Source of the DNA: CALKYB01 sp964510575
GTDB lineage: Bacteria; Bdellovibrionota_C; UBA2361; SZUA-149; CALKYB01
Assembly: GCA_964510575.1 (NCBI GenBank)
Contig: CAZECN010000001.1
Span: forward strand, 124,001 to 188,000
Length of the DNA stretch: 64,000 nucleotides
Direction of reading: 5' to 3'
Made by a program: the position numbers and the translations under genes. How positions within the stretch are numbered: position 1 is the stretch's first letter; each line of letters begins with the position of its first letter. Below, one piece after another: positions 1-7,959 of this stretch. The notes beneath the pieces were generated by a model. It saw only the letters and a program-made list of their open reading frames with translations, did not search any database and was not told the DNA's origin.

Positions 1-202
1 AAACCTGTTTGATTCAATTCAACCTGAGATCCTGCAACTTACTTAAGACTAAACCTAAGTAGCTACGACATAGCTTGGCGCTACGGACGTAGAGTTTTGG
101 ACTCTCTATAGTATTTATCGGAAGTTAGCGCCGAATACTTAAAGACTTAGACAATATCAGCTCCATCTCTAAGTTCCTGAAACCACTAATGAAATCTTCG
201 TT

Positions 203-973
203 CTAATCTTTATTAGGGCTCTCTGGTAGTAGATCTACCAGCTCACACTTGGCTATCAGCCAAGCTGCCCCAGCTGCTGCGCCAGGAGCGATCAGTATTC
301 CAAGAAAAGGAACTGCCCAACAGATTACAAGCACTGCACCAAAAATAGAAGTTTTAAAGAAGTGTTTTAGACAAAAGCGAATTCTTTTAAGGGCTCCATA
401 CCTAAGGTTATCCAAAGCAATATCCATAAACTGAAATCCTAGAAGCCACGAGGTTAGAATTAATGCAAAGGGTGTGAGGAATGGAAGCAAGCCCAGAATA
501 AACGTAGTAATGGTTAGCGGCACTATCCAAAATAGTTTTGCTGTTTCTACCCATATTGTTCTTCCAGCTTCTCCGGCCAAGCTTTGGTCTTCTGGTGGGA
601 GTTTTACCCCCATTTGTTCAAAAACCTCCTTTGCTATCGACGTTTGGAAAACACCAGAAAATATAAAAAGCAGACAAATTGAAAAAAACAAAGAGAGAGT
701 AAACAACAGACCCGCCGCTAAGAACCCGGCACTCCAATTCCAGATTGGTGCCCACCAAGATTGGGAATTTGTATCAATTAGATCTAAGAGATGAGAGTGG
801 GAAAAAAAAGCAAATGCCACAGACAGAGGCCAACTGAAAAGACCAATTAGCCAAGGCTTGGTCGAGAGTTGCCTCAGTTTTTTATCCGACAGACAAAGGG
901 ATATCCCTTTATAAGGGGCTTTTATTGCTTGAAGGTATTTGCTCAAGTTCAATTTGCTCCAAAGTCTTTTCAC
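203..973 (-). CDS. EI24-domain (CysZ-like) integral membrane protein
   Basis: This 256-residue protein is mostly hydrophobic, with membrane stretches near residues 41-60, 80-108, 148-180 and 205-235, in the pattern of the EI24/CysZ family. Family members are inner-membrane proteins, and some are sulfate permeases, but no substrate can be read from this sequence. The start is a GTG preceded by an AGAAG-like ribosome binding site. The gene overlaps the 3' end of the upstream RDD gene by about 65 bases, which points to translational coupling, although a later TTG start is possible. Family assignment is by overall pattern, not by a catalytic motif. Confidence 0.7.
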   Translation of the reverse strand: MKRLWSKLNLSKYLQAIKAPYKGISLCLSDKKLRQLSTKPWLIGLFSWPLSVAFAFFSHSHLLDLIDTNSQSWWAPIWNWSAGFLAAGLLFTLSLFFSICLLFIFSGVFQTSIAKEVFEQMGVKLPPEDQSLAGEAGRTIWVETAKLFWIVPLTITTFILGLLPFLTPFALILTSWLLGFQFMDIALDNLRYGALKRIRFCLKHFFKTSIFGAVLVICWAVPFLGILIAPGAAAGAAWLIAKCELVDLLPESPNKD

Positions 974-1799
974 CAGTGTTTCTTCTAAAACTGTGAGAAA
1001 GTCCCTCTTCTGTTGCTACTAGGAATATCAATTCTAGCTCTGAATTTAACAATTCTCTCTCATTCATCTCATCAAGAAGCTCTTCTATTTTTTGTAGAAT
1101 TTCATCTTCTTCAACTGGCGGAGGAAGGTATATAGCGATTTCAAGTTTGTCATCGATAAGAAGGGAACCAGCAATAATCAATGAATGATTCTTCTCGAAA
1201 TAGTATTTGTGAGTAGTAATGTTAGCTACAACAGGGGGTTGCTTTACGCTTGCTATCCAAAGAATGAAAGCTAGGGAAGCTCCAAATGTTCCAGCAACAA
1301 CTTGAGCATTTTCGAAGATCTTTTGCGTTGCATTGGTGGACACTCCTTCATCTCTAACCACAACAGTTTTAGCTAAATAGTCATGGCCAGCTCGTAGTTT
1401 TTTGCCGCTAAAGAAAATAGCAACGGAGATGAAAAAACATAAAAACGCTAAAAGCATATTGAATTGAAGCAGCCAAGGGGAGGCAATGGTGCCGTTCATT
1501 TTAAAATAGGTCTGAGGGAGATCAACTAACAAAACTACGAAGCCGGGGTAGTAAAGATATCTAAGCAAACTTTGCTTTAGGCTAAGTCTTTCACCTGAAA
1601 CGATAGATTTAACTTCAAGTCCGAGAATTCTCTTTCCTGGAGTGGAACCTGATAGCCAAGTGCTATTGCCAACACCAAAATAGGCTCCGGCTAGAATAAA
1701 CATTCCGAATCCAGCTAAACCGGAGCTAGGGAGGAGGGCAGCAGCCGTCAAGCGCAGCATCACCATGTCTAAAAAAGCAGCTAGTATTCTGGCCGGCAT
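909..1799 (-). CDS. RDD-family membrane protein with soluble tail
   Basis: The N-terminal half resembles the RDD family: an early Arg (R4) and Asp (D11) in the first membrane helix, then the typical segment around 'STPGKRILGL' before the second helix. Further hydrophobic stretches lie near residues 70-130 and 165-190. The last roughly 100 residues are soluble, rich in Glu and Leu, and not recognised. RDD proteins are poorly characterised inner-membrane proteins, some linked to ion exchange. The ATG is at 1799, facing away from the next gene, and the downstream EI24 gene overlaps it, so the two probably form an operon. Confidence 0.7.
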   Translation of the reverse strand: MPARILAAFLDMVMLRLTAAALLPSSGLAGFGMFILAGAYFGVGNSTWLSGSTPGKRILGLEVKSIVSGERLSLKQSLLRYLYYPGFVVLLVDLPQTYFKMNGTIASPWLLQFNMLLAFLCFFISVAIFFSGKKLRAGHDYLAKTVVVRDEGVSTNATQKIFENAQVVAGTFGASLAFILWIASVKQPPVVANITTHKYYFEKNHSLIIAGSLLIDDKLEIAIYLPPPVEEDEILQKIEELLDEMNERELLNSELELIFLVATEEGLSHSFRRNTGEKTLEQIELEQIPSSNKSPL

Positions 1800-1832
1800 A
1801 AAAAGAGAGTAAAAATAAGGGCTTACGATGAC

Positions 1833-1846
1833 ACAACTAGAGTTGT
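1833..1846. promoter_or_regulatory. Inverted repeat in divergent intergenic region
   Basis: A perfect dyad, ACAACT-AG-AGTTGT, lies in the 144-base gap between the divergently transcribed RDD gene and the 1944 gene. Its place makes it a candidate operator, but no regulator or matching promoter boxes with good spacing could be assigned. Confidence 0.3.
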
Positions 1847-1943
1847 AAAAGTATACAATTTGTTGTCAATTTTCAATAACAGCTTATGAGGGGGCTGCCT
1901 TTTACTGGAAGGGCCTCAATTGGAATTAACTTGATTTTAAACT

Positions 1944-2498
1944 ATGGCTGATAACTTAGACATTGATGGAGATTTTCTCGTTGACCTCGAATATGACGAG
2001 GTAGAGGAGCCTAGGACTAGTCCAAGACTGTCCGGTGTGTCTCAGCTTTCAGGAGCGGCGGCAGCCGCTAAAATGAAACGTAAGGATAAGTATCGACTTC
2101 CGTACATTAATGCTTTGGATGTAGCTGGTTGGGTTGCCATCTTGTTAGTCATTTGGCTGGTCTATACTCTCTTTACCGGAGCTTACAGTTACGTCAACTC
2201 AGTTGGCACGCCGGCTACTTCCGTCAATATAGCTGAAATGACCTTAGAGCGAGAGAAAATAAAAAGAGTTAAGGCAAGAAAGAAGCGCCTAGTAGCAGAG
2301 CAAAGGATTAGGCAAGAAAATGACGAAGCTTTTTTAGCTATAAGTGAAAGAATTGAGTCTTTTGATCCAAATGCTGCAGTTGTAGAACCTGAAGAGGTTG
2401 AAGAATCTGAAGAGCCGAAAAAACCTAAAAAATCTTTTAGTCTAGGTCGAGCGATAAGCAAGCTTTTGTTGAAAGATTTAAGTAAAGGAAAAAAGTAA
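1944..2498 (+). CDS. Single-pass membrane protein with coiled-coil tail, unknown function
   Basis: I do not recognise this 184-residue protein. It has an acidic N-terminus (residues 1-25), an Ala-rich linker, one clear membrane helix at about residues 62-82, then a charged, probably helical region at about 97-135 rich in Lys, Arg and Glu, an acidic Glu/Pro/Lys stretch and a basic C-terminus. The N-terminus carries no cleavable signal, so it is likely bitopic with a cytoplasmic N-terminus. It stands alone, divergent from the RDD-EI24 pair and convergent with the M50-like gene only 9 bases away. Confidence 0.6.
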   Translation: MADNLDIDGDFLVDLEYDEVEEPRTSPRLSGVSQLSGAAAAAKMKRKDKYRLPYINALDVAGWVAILLVIWLVYTLFTGAYSYVNSVGTPATSVNIAEMTLEREKIKRVKARKKRLVAEQRIRQENDEAFLAISERIESFDPNAAVVEPEEVEESEEPKKPKKSFSLGRAISKLLLKDLSKGKK

Positions 2499-2507
2499 AT
2501 TGAGCTT

Positions 2508-3239
2508 CTAGCTATTTTTTCTAGCCTCTAAGATAGAAGCAACCCCTTCTGCGATTGCTGATAGAAAGCCCCATGCTGTTGCTCCAGTTGTCTGTAAAGA
2601 CTCCCAGCCTCCAGTAACCCAAAGGAGGCAAAAACTGCACCACATAAGTTTCATACTAACTATAAATAGGCCTACGAGAATTATTCCTCCGAACATATTA
2701 CTAATATCTGTTTGATGAGGATGTATCTCCCTAAAGCCCATGTCTAAATCTGCTGCCAATGTGGCTCCTAAAATAAGCCATAGAGGTACTGAAAACGAGG
2801 CGTCGAAGATCAAGCAGGCTATAAATACTGGAGCTGAGAAAAGCGGCAAAAAGTATGGTGAAACCATAATTAAAGGTTTGAAATGCAGCTTGTCCTTCTG
2901 GATGTAAAATTCGACATGCCCTGTATGTTTTTCAACATGGAAATTCTTTATCCTATTTCCGGTGCACAAGATAACAATTGCGTGTTTGAGCTCGTGTATA
3001 AAAGTTCTAAACCAGGATAGTTTAACTCCCTCTAGTATTGATATGCTGGCGATAAAGCCTAGACCAAAGGTTGACCAGGCTAGAGGGTCTGCGGTGAATT
3101 TAAAGTGGTAGATTACTATATTATAGATATTAAAAGCTGTCAGAAGAGCGGCAAGTGGTATAGAAATTAAAAAAGATAGACTTAAGACTTTCTTCTTGAG
3201 TCCTTGCTTCTTCTTTTTTAGATTCTTGGCCTTACTCAT
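2508..3239 (-). CDS. M50-like membrane metalloprotease
   Basis: A 243-residue membrane protein containing HELKH, which fits the HExxH zinc-binding motif of gluzincin and site-2-type proteases, placed at the edge of a hydrophobic segment. Several further helices follow, and an Asp-rich LAADLDMG segment could hold a third zinc ligand. The N-terminus is strongly basic (Lys-rich), so it is cytoplasmic by the positive-inside rule. Site-2 proteases cut membrane-bound regulators, but no partner is evident here. The start is ATG. Its 5' end faces the alpha/beta hydrolase gene across a 20-base gap, so the two divergent genes must share a very compact promoter region or overlap in control. Confidence 0.65.
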   Translation of the reverse strand: MSKAKNLKKKKQGLKKKVLSLSFLISIPLAALLTAFNIYNIVIYHFKFTADPLAWSTFGLGFIASISILEGVKLSWFRTFIHELKHAIVILCTGNRIKNFHVEKHTGHVEFYIQKDKLHFKPLIMVSPYFLPLFSAPVFIACLIFDASFSVPLWLILGATLAADLDMGFREIHPHQTDISNMFGGIILVGLFIVSMKLMWCSFCLLWVTGGWESLQTTGATAWGFLSAIAEGVASILEARKNS

Positions 3240-3259
3240 TGAGCTGATAGTGGCGGATT

Positions 3260-4042
3260 ATGAAGTTGTCGACTGATGCATTTTTTCACAAAGCAGAGCG
3301 CCCTCGAGGAGCAGTATTACTACTACATGGGATGACAGCTAACCCCTCCGAGCTTCGACATCTTGGTGATTATCTTTTTGAAAATGGCTTTAGCGTTCAC
3401 TGCCCTTGTCTTTCGGGACATTGTCAAAGTATTGAGGAGCTTAGTCAAATTAGTTCTTCAGTCTGGATTGAGGATGCCGTTCGAGGGGCTGAAAATGTTA
3501 TAGAGGAATGTACGAATATCCCTTTCTTCGTAATTGGCCTTTCGTTTGGCTCATTGCTAGCATCCATTGCTGCTGCAAGGGCTAGTGTTAAACCATCAGG
3601 TTTAGTGCTGATGTCTGCTCCAATGAAATTCAACTCTAGAAAGAGAAGCTTCTTCCTTCCTTTGTTATCTAGGTTTCCAGACTGGTTTTTAAATCTTTTG
3701 TGGTGTGAGGAAAAACAAGAGAGGGACAAATCTAGTTTTAAATTGCCCCGGCATGCCTATGACCACCATTCAGTAGGGGCTGCTGCAAGGCTAGTGCAGG
3801 TTAGAAGAATAGCACGAGTCTATTTAAGAACAATGGAGCTTCCGTTGCTTGCTATGCAAGATCCAGAGGATCATCATCTAAACCCTAAGGCGGTTGAGGA
3901 GGTAGTGCGAGTTTACAGGGGAAATGATGTTCAGTTCGAACTTTTTCCTGGAGGTGAGCATGAACTAACTCTGGGACCGCTTTATGAAGATGTTGAGCAG
4001 AGGGTTTTAGTCTTTTTAAATAAACGTCTAGGTAAAAATTAG
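3260..4042 (+). CDS. Alpha/beta hydrolase (carboxylesterase / monoglyceride lipase type)
   Basis: A compact alpha/beta hydrolase of 260 residues. The oxyanion-hole segment LLLHGMTANP lies near residue 20, the nucleophile elbow GLSFG holds the catalytic Ser near residue 97, an Asp lies in 'MQDPEDHH', and the catalytic His is in 'GGEHELT' near the C-terminus. The family (Est30-like esterases, monoacylglycerol lipases) hydrolyses short carboxyl esters. There is no signal peptide, so it is cytoplasmic. Its TAG stop directly abuts the ATG of the phospholipase C-like gene, so the two are co-transcribed and may act on related lipid substrates. Confidence 0.85.
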   Translation: MKLSTDAFFHKAERPRGAVLLLHGMTANPSELRHLGDYLFENGFSVHCPCLSGHCQSIEELSQISSSVWIEDAVRGAENVIEECTNIPFFVIGLSFGSLLASIAAARASVKPSGLVLMSAPMKFNSRKRSFFLPLLSRFPDWFLNLLWCEEKQERDKSSFKLPRHAYDHHSVGAAARLVQVRRIARVYLRTMELPLLAMQDPEDHHLNPKAVEEVVRVYRGNDVQFELFPGGEHELTLGPLYEDVEQRVLVFLNKRLGKN

Positions 4043-5083
4043 ATGCCAGGAGAAATGACTCATTGGCTTGTGTTGGAAGAAGCTATTTTAGAGATTGAGA
4101 AGCAATCTCCAGAGCTAGCCAAGATAGTTACGGACAACAGGCCAGCTGCCAGGCTGGGTTGTATGCTTCATGATGCTCCTTACTACTATCGCCTAGGAGG
4201 AAAGCCCCCTGAGTTAATGGCAGCTTTTCTTCACGGTTCATTTAAGAATAATACTTTTGAACCTCTTCTGAGGTTAGCCAACTACATACAAGAGCAGAGC
4301 CAAGAAAACACTGAAATTCTCTGGGCTGTTTTATTTGGAATGGCTTCTCACTTTGCTACCGATATAGAGTTTCACCCTTTCGTTTATTTTAAAACAGGAG
4401 ACTACTACCATCCTGATTTAGATGGGAGAAGGACAGCTCGCCGGCGTCATAGACTTTTAGAAGTCTATCTTGATAGTTGGTTTGCTAGTCGACTTCGAGA
4501 TCGCTTTGGAAAACGTGCAGCTAGAACCTTATTGCAAGATTGGTTAGAGCTTTCAGAGAGCCGACAACAAATTGAAGAAATGTTGGATCAGAGTTTAACT
4601 CTATCTATTTTTCCTGAACTGGCTGAAGAAATTGAGCCTGGTTGGGAAGAAAACAAGTTTTGGAAAGAGTCCATTCATTATTTAGTTTTTTGTCAGGTCG
4701 CATTTGAGAGTATGGCTGGGGGAATGCTTTTAAGGGGTCTTTCTAAAATTGCCCCAGCGAAAGTAGGTGCAATTGATGCTTTGGCTAGTTGGAGAAGAGG
4801 GAGGACAGAATTGCTTGATGGCGTTCATGCCTTTTGCAATCCAGTGACGGGTGATGAGCAGTCAGAGTCCTTGATGGGGTTGAAGACTAGAGCTGTTGAG
4901 AGAACTGTTGATACTATCTTAAAGTTTAGGCCTGCAGTTGAAGATTCTAAATTTGATTGTTCTAAGCTACTTGATGAGGTTGAAGGTCTTTCACTTAATT
5001 TTGCTGTTAATGATAGTGACAAAAAGTCTGCCAAGTATTTCTCCGATTTTGATTTGATAGAGAGTTTAGAGAAGCTGGGCTAG
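4043..5083 (+). CDS. Zinc-dependent phospholipase C-like protein
   Basis: The protein begins 'MPGEMTHWLVLEEA' and contains 'GCMLHDAPYYY', 'AAFLHG' and 'ASHFATDIEFHPFVYF', the spaced His/Asp clusters of the zinc-dependent phospholipase C / S1-P1 nuclease-like fold. In this fold the His and Asp residues coordinate zinc. No signal peptide is present, unlike secreted phospholipases, so it is probably a cytoplasmic member of unknown substrate. The start codon follows the upstream hydrolase stop with no gap. The C-terminal third is not recognised. Confidence 0.75.
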   Translation: MPGEMTHWLVLEEAILEIEKQSPELAKIVTDNRPAARLGCMLHDAPYYYRLGGKPPELMAAFLHGSFKNNTFEPLLRLANYIQEQSQENTEILWAVLFGMASHFATDIEFHPFVYFKTGDYYHPDLDGRRTARRRHRLLEVYLDSWFASRLRDRFGKRAARTLLQDWLELSESRQQIEEMLDQSLTLSIFPELAEEIEPGWEENKFWKESIHYLVFCQVAFESMAGGMLLRGLSKIAPAKVGAIDALASWRRGRTELLDGVHAFCNPVTGDEQSESLMGLKTRAVERTVDTILKFRPAVEDSKFDCSKLLDEVEGLSLNFAVNDSDKKSAKYFSDFDLIESLEKLG

Positions 5084-5251
5084 AGCTTTTAGTTTTAAGG
5101 TTTTGGGTGGCAGACTTTCTAAACTCAGAGAGCCTTCAAGCAAGAGGGGAGATGTGAGGAGCGAGGCCAGATTGTTCCCGGATTCTAGAAAATTTCTTTT
5201 GCCTCGATGCTGTTCAACCTTTGCTTACTAGGCTGCTGCTTCGCAATAGAA

Positions 5252-5500
5252 CTAAGTCTTTTCCAGACCAGAGTGAGTTCCGTCGCAAAATGGAGCTTTG
5301 TCGGTTTGCTTGCAGTCGCATAGGAAAGCTTTTTCTGTTTTCTCTGCTGTGAAGACAAGTGGTTTAAAATCACTTCCTTTGTGTGAACCATCACAAAAGG
5401 TTTTGGATTCACTAAGCCCGCAGGTGCAAAAAGCATACTGTTTACCTTCTTCTAGGTCTACGGCTGTGGGGCTGGTTGCTGCTATTTTGCCTTTGGTCAT
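5252..5500 (-). CDS. CDGSH iron-sulfur domain protein (double motif)
   Basis: An 82-residue protein with two CDGSH-type signatures: CTCGLSESKTFCDGSH near residues 25-40 and CDCKQTDKAPFCDGTH near 61-76. Each provides three Cys and one His to a [2Fe-2S] cluster, as in mitoNEET-like proteins, so one cluster per motif is expected. The role is probably redox or cluster transfer; no partner is visible. A strong ribosome binding site (GGGAGGA) lies four bases before the ATG. The gene stands alone on the minus strand, downstream of the groEL terminator. Confidence 0.9.
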   Translation of the reverse strand: MTKGKIAATSPTAVDLEEGKQYAFCTCGLSESKTFCDGSHKGSDFKPLVFTAEKTEKAFLCDCKQTDKAPFCDGTHSGLEKT

Positions 5501-5575
5501 GATGTCCTCCCATCTAGTTTTTAACTTTAATCAAGGTAGCAGGTGCTGAGGGGTAAAGAAAAGTTTTGTATGGTG

Positions 5576-5631
5576 AAATAAAAAAGGCCGGCATGAGCCG
5601 GCCTTTTTAGCTATCCGAAGATAGCTTTTTA
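5576..5631. terminator. Double-hairpin terminator after groEL
   Basis: GGCCGGC-ATGA-GCCGGCC (5586-5603) is flanked by A runs on the left and T runs on the right, so it can act in both directions. Next to it is GCTATC-CGAA-GATAGC (5611-5626), which reads as a UUCG-type tetraloop on the groEL strand. Together they form a strong terminator for the groES-groEL operon. Confidence 0.85.
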
Positions 5632-5648
5632 GGAACGTTAGTTTGTAA

Positions 5649-7298
5649 CTACATCATTCCTGGCATTCCACCTGGCATACCGCCTGGCATTCCACCCATA
5701 GGAGCAGCATCGCCGCCTTCAGAAGGCTTTTCGGCGATTACAGCTTCAGTGGTTAGCATTAGGCCAGCAACAGAAGCAGCGTTCTGAAGAGCAGAACGGG
5801 TTACTTTTGTTGGGTCGATAACACCAGCTTTAACCAAGTCTTCAATCGTCTCTGTTAGAGCGTTGAAACCAGTAGAGCCTTTGGCGTTTCTTACGTCGTT
5901 TACAACAACAGCAGCTTCGTGGCCGGCGTTAGAAACAATAGTTCTAAGTGGGGCTTCGATTGCTTTTTTGATGATGTTTACACCGACTTGCTCTTCGTCG
6001 TTAACAGTATCAACGCTGTCCAGAGCTGAAAGGCAACGAATGTAAGCAACTCCACCGCCAGGAACAACCCCTTCCTCAACAGCAGCACGAGTAGCATGCA
6101 GTGCATCTTCAACCCGAGCTTTCTTTTCTTTCATCTCAAGCTCAGTGGCAGCTCCAACATTAATTACAGCAACTCCACCAACAAGTTTGGCAAGGCGCTC
6201 TTGAAGCTTTTCTCTGTCGTAATCGCTAGAAGTGTCTTCGATCTGATTTCTGATCTGCTTAACCCTTGCTTCGATTCCGTCTTTTTTGCCAGATCCATCA
6301 ATGATGGTTGTGTTGTCTTTGTCGATAACAACTCTTTTAGCCTGACCAAGTTGACCAACCTCGATGTTTTCAAGCTTAGTTCCTAGGTCTTCGCTGATGA
6401 ACTCACCACCGGTTAGGGTCGCGATATCTTCAAGCATGGCTTTTCTTCTGTCGCCAAAGCCAGGAGCTTTTACAGCAGCAATGTTAAGAGTTCCACGGAT
6501 TTTATTAACTACCAAAGTAGCCAAGGCTTCACCGTCGATATCTTCAGCAATTATCAAAAGCGGTTTGTTTGAACGTGCTACTTGCTCCAGAAGAGGCAGA
6601 AGGTCTTTCATGTTAGAGATCTTCTTCTCGTGTAGAAGTATGTACGGATCTTCTAGAACCGTTTCCATTCTGTCTGGGTCAGTTACGAAGTAAGGAGAAA
6701 GGTATCCTCTGTCAAACTGCATTCCTTCAACTACTTCAAGAGTAGTTTCAAGGCTTTTAGCTTCTTCAACAGTGATTACACCTTCTTTTCCAACTTTCTC
6801 CATTGCTTCAGCAATGATGTTACCGATGAACTGGTCGTTGTTAGCAGAGATAGTTCCAACTTGGGCAATCTCTTCTTTCGACTTAGTTTCTTTAGAAAGC
6901 TTCTGAAGCTCACCAACAATCGCAGTAACAGCTTTGTCTATTCCGCGCTTGATGCTCATCGGATCGTTTCCAGCAGCAACAACTCTGCTTCCTTCTCGGA
7001 AAATTTCGCGAGCAAGAACTGTAGCAGTTGTGGTTCCGTCACCAGCGATGTCAGAGGTTTTTGAAGCAACCTCTCTAACCATCTGGGCTCCCATGTTTTC
7101 GAATTTGTTTTCGATTTCAATTTCTTTGGCAACAGTAACACCGTCTTTTGTTACGTTTGGTCCGCCGAAAGATTTTTCGATAACCACATTACGGCCTTTT
7201 GGTCCCATTGTGACCGCAACCGCGTCTGCTAGGGTATTAACCCCTTTAAGCATTTCGTCTCTAGCGTCGAGACCATACTCAAGAATTTTAGCTCCCAT
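5649..7298 (-). CDS. groL: Chaperonin GroEL (Hsp60)
   Basis: A full-length 549-residue GroEL. It starts 'MGAKILEYGLDARDEML', has the nucleotide-binding 'GPKGRNVVIEKSFG', the 'DGTTTATVLAREI' segment with the ATPase Asp, the apical 'EGMQFDRGYLSPYF' and a C-terminal Gly-Gly-Met repeat tail. It forms the double-ring ATP-dependent folding chamber with GroES. The gene lies 46 bases downstream of groES in the usual groES-groEL order and is followed by a double hairpin terminator. No sign of decay or unusual sequence. Confidence 0.98.
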   Translation of the reverse strand: MGAKILEYGLDARDEMLKGVNTLADAVAVTMGPKGRNVVIEKSFGGPNVTKDGVTVAKEIEIENKFENMGAQMVREVASKTSDIAGDGTTTATVLAREIFREGSRVVAAGNDPMSIKRGIDKAVTAIVGELQKLSKETKSKEEIAQVGTISANNDQFIGNIIAEAMEKVGKEGVITVEEAKSLETTLEVVEGMQFDRGYLSPYFVTDPDRMETVLEDPYILLHEKKISNMKDLLPLLEQVARSNKPLLIIAEDIDGEALATLVVNKIRGTLNIAAVKAPGFGDRRKAMLEDIATLTGGEFISEDLGTKLENIEVGQLGQAKRVVIDKDNTTIIDGSGKKDGIEARVKQIRNQIEDTSSDYDREKLQERLAKLVGGVAVINVGAATELEMKEKKARVEDALHATRAAVEEGVVPGGGVAYIRCLSALDSVDTVNDEEQVGVNIIKKAIEAPLRTIVSNAGHEAAVVVNDVRNAKGSTGFNALTETIEDLVKAGVIDPTKVTRSALQNAASVAGLMLTTEAVIAEKPSEGGDAAPMGGMPGGMPGGMPGMM

Positions 7299-7344
7299 GA
7301 CTTATTATCTCCTTTTGTCCTGGTATAATTAAACTTTTAAGAAT

Positions 7345-7632
7345 TTATTCGACTACAGCTAGAACGTCGTCTTCTCTCATGATCAGACGGTCTTCAGAGT
7401 CTACTGTAACTTCAGTTCCTGCATACTTGCCGAAAAGAACTGTGTCTCCAGACTTAACGTCTAGTGGTCTCACACTTCCGTCTTCCTGGATTTTCCCTTT
7501 TCCAACAGCAACAACCTTGCCTCTTTGAGGTTTTTCTTTTGCACTTTCAGGAATGATGATTCCACCAGCGGTTTTTTCATCTTCACTGAGACGCTCAACA
7601 ATCAATCGATCGTGTAGTGGACGCAGGCCCAT
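7345..7632 (-). CDS. groS: Co-chaperonin GroES (Hsp10)
   Basis: A 95-residue GroES with the classical 'LRPLHDRLIVERL' start, the mobile loop 'EKTAGGIIIPESAKEKPQRG' and 'GDTVLFGKYAGTEV'. It caps the GroEL ring. It is the first gene of the groES-groEL operon, with a sigma-70-like promoter about 150 bases upstream. No CIRCE element (the HrcA operator) was seen in the leader. Confidence 0.98.
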   Translation of the reverse strand: MGLRPLHDRLIVERLSEDEKTAGGIIIPESAKEKPQRGKVVAVGKGKIQEDGSVRPLDVKSGDTVLFGKYAGTEVTVDSEDRLIMREDDVLAVVE

Positions 7633-7782
7633 AATCGTATCTCCTTATTCTCATGGCATCCTTCTCCCAATGATGAGGTGCCAAATTGTAAATAATTGAA
7701 ACAGTAAATAAGGCAGGAATATATGGTAGCTCATCGCTTCCAACCTGCCCGGCATTACTTCTGCCTTCAATTTGCTGGGGAG

Positions 7783-7811
7783 TTTTTAAGCACGGTCTAG
7801 TGGGATGTCAA
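7783..7811 (-). promoter_or_regulatory. Sigma-70-like promoter for groES-groEL
   Basis: On the minus strand, a perfect -35 box TTGACA (7806-7811) is followed after exactly 17 bases by TAAAAA (7783-7788; 4 of 6 to consensus). Transcription would start near 7775, giving a leader of about 145 bases. The 327-base gap 7633-7959 between proS and groES holds no other gene, no clear terminator for proS and no CIRCE dyad. Confidence 0.6.
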
Positions 7812-7959
7812 GCTGACCAAAATAAAAAACTCTTTAAAAAAATTTCTTATAATTCAGGGATTTGTCCAATTAACCAACGATCTGAGATATTCTCGAAATC
7901 GAATTTTAACCACCTGAAGTTATTGGCTAATTTTTGTCGGAAAACTTGGAGCTGAGCCG

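Noticed and set aside
5863..7332. Several open frames on the plus strand opposite groEL
   Set aside because: They are shadows of the groEL codon pattern, with no family resemblance or ribosome binding sites.
7633..7782. CIRCE element in the groES leader
   Set aside because: No TTAGCACTC-N9-GAGTGCTAA-like dyad on either strand.
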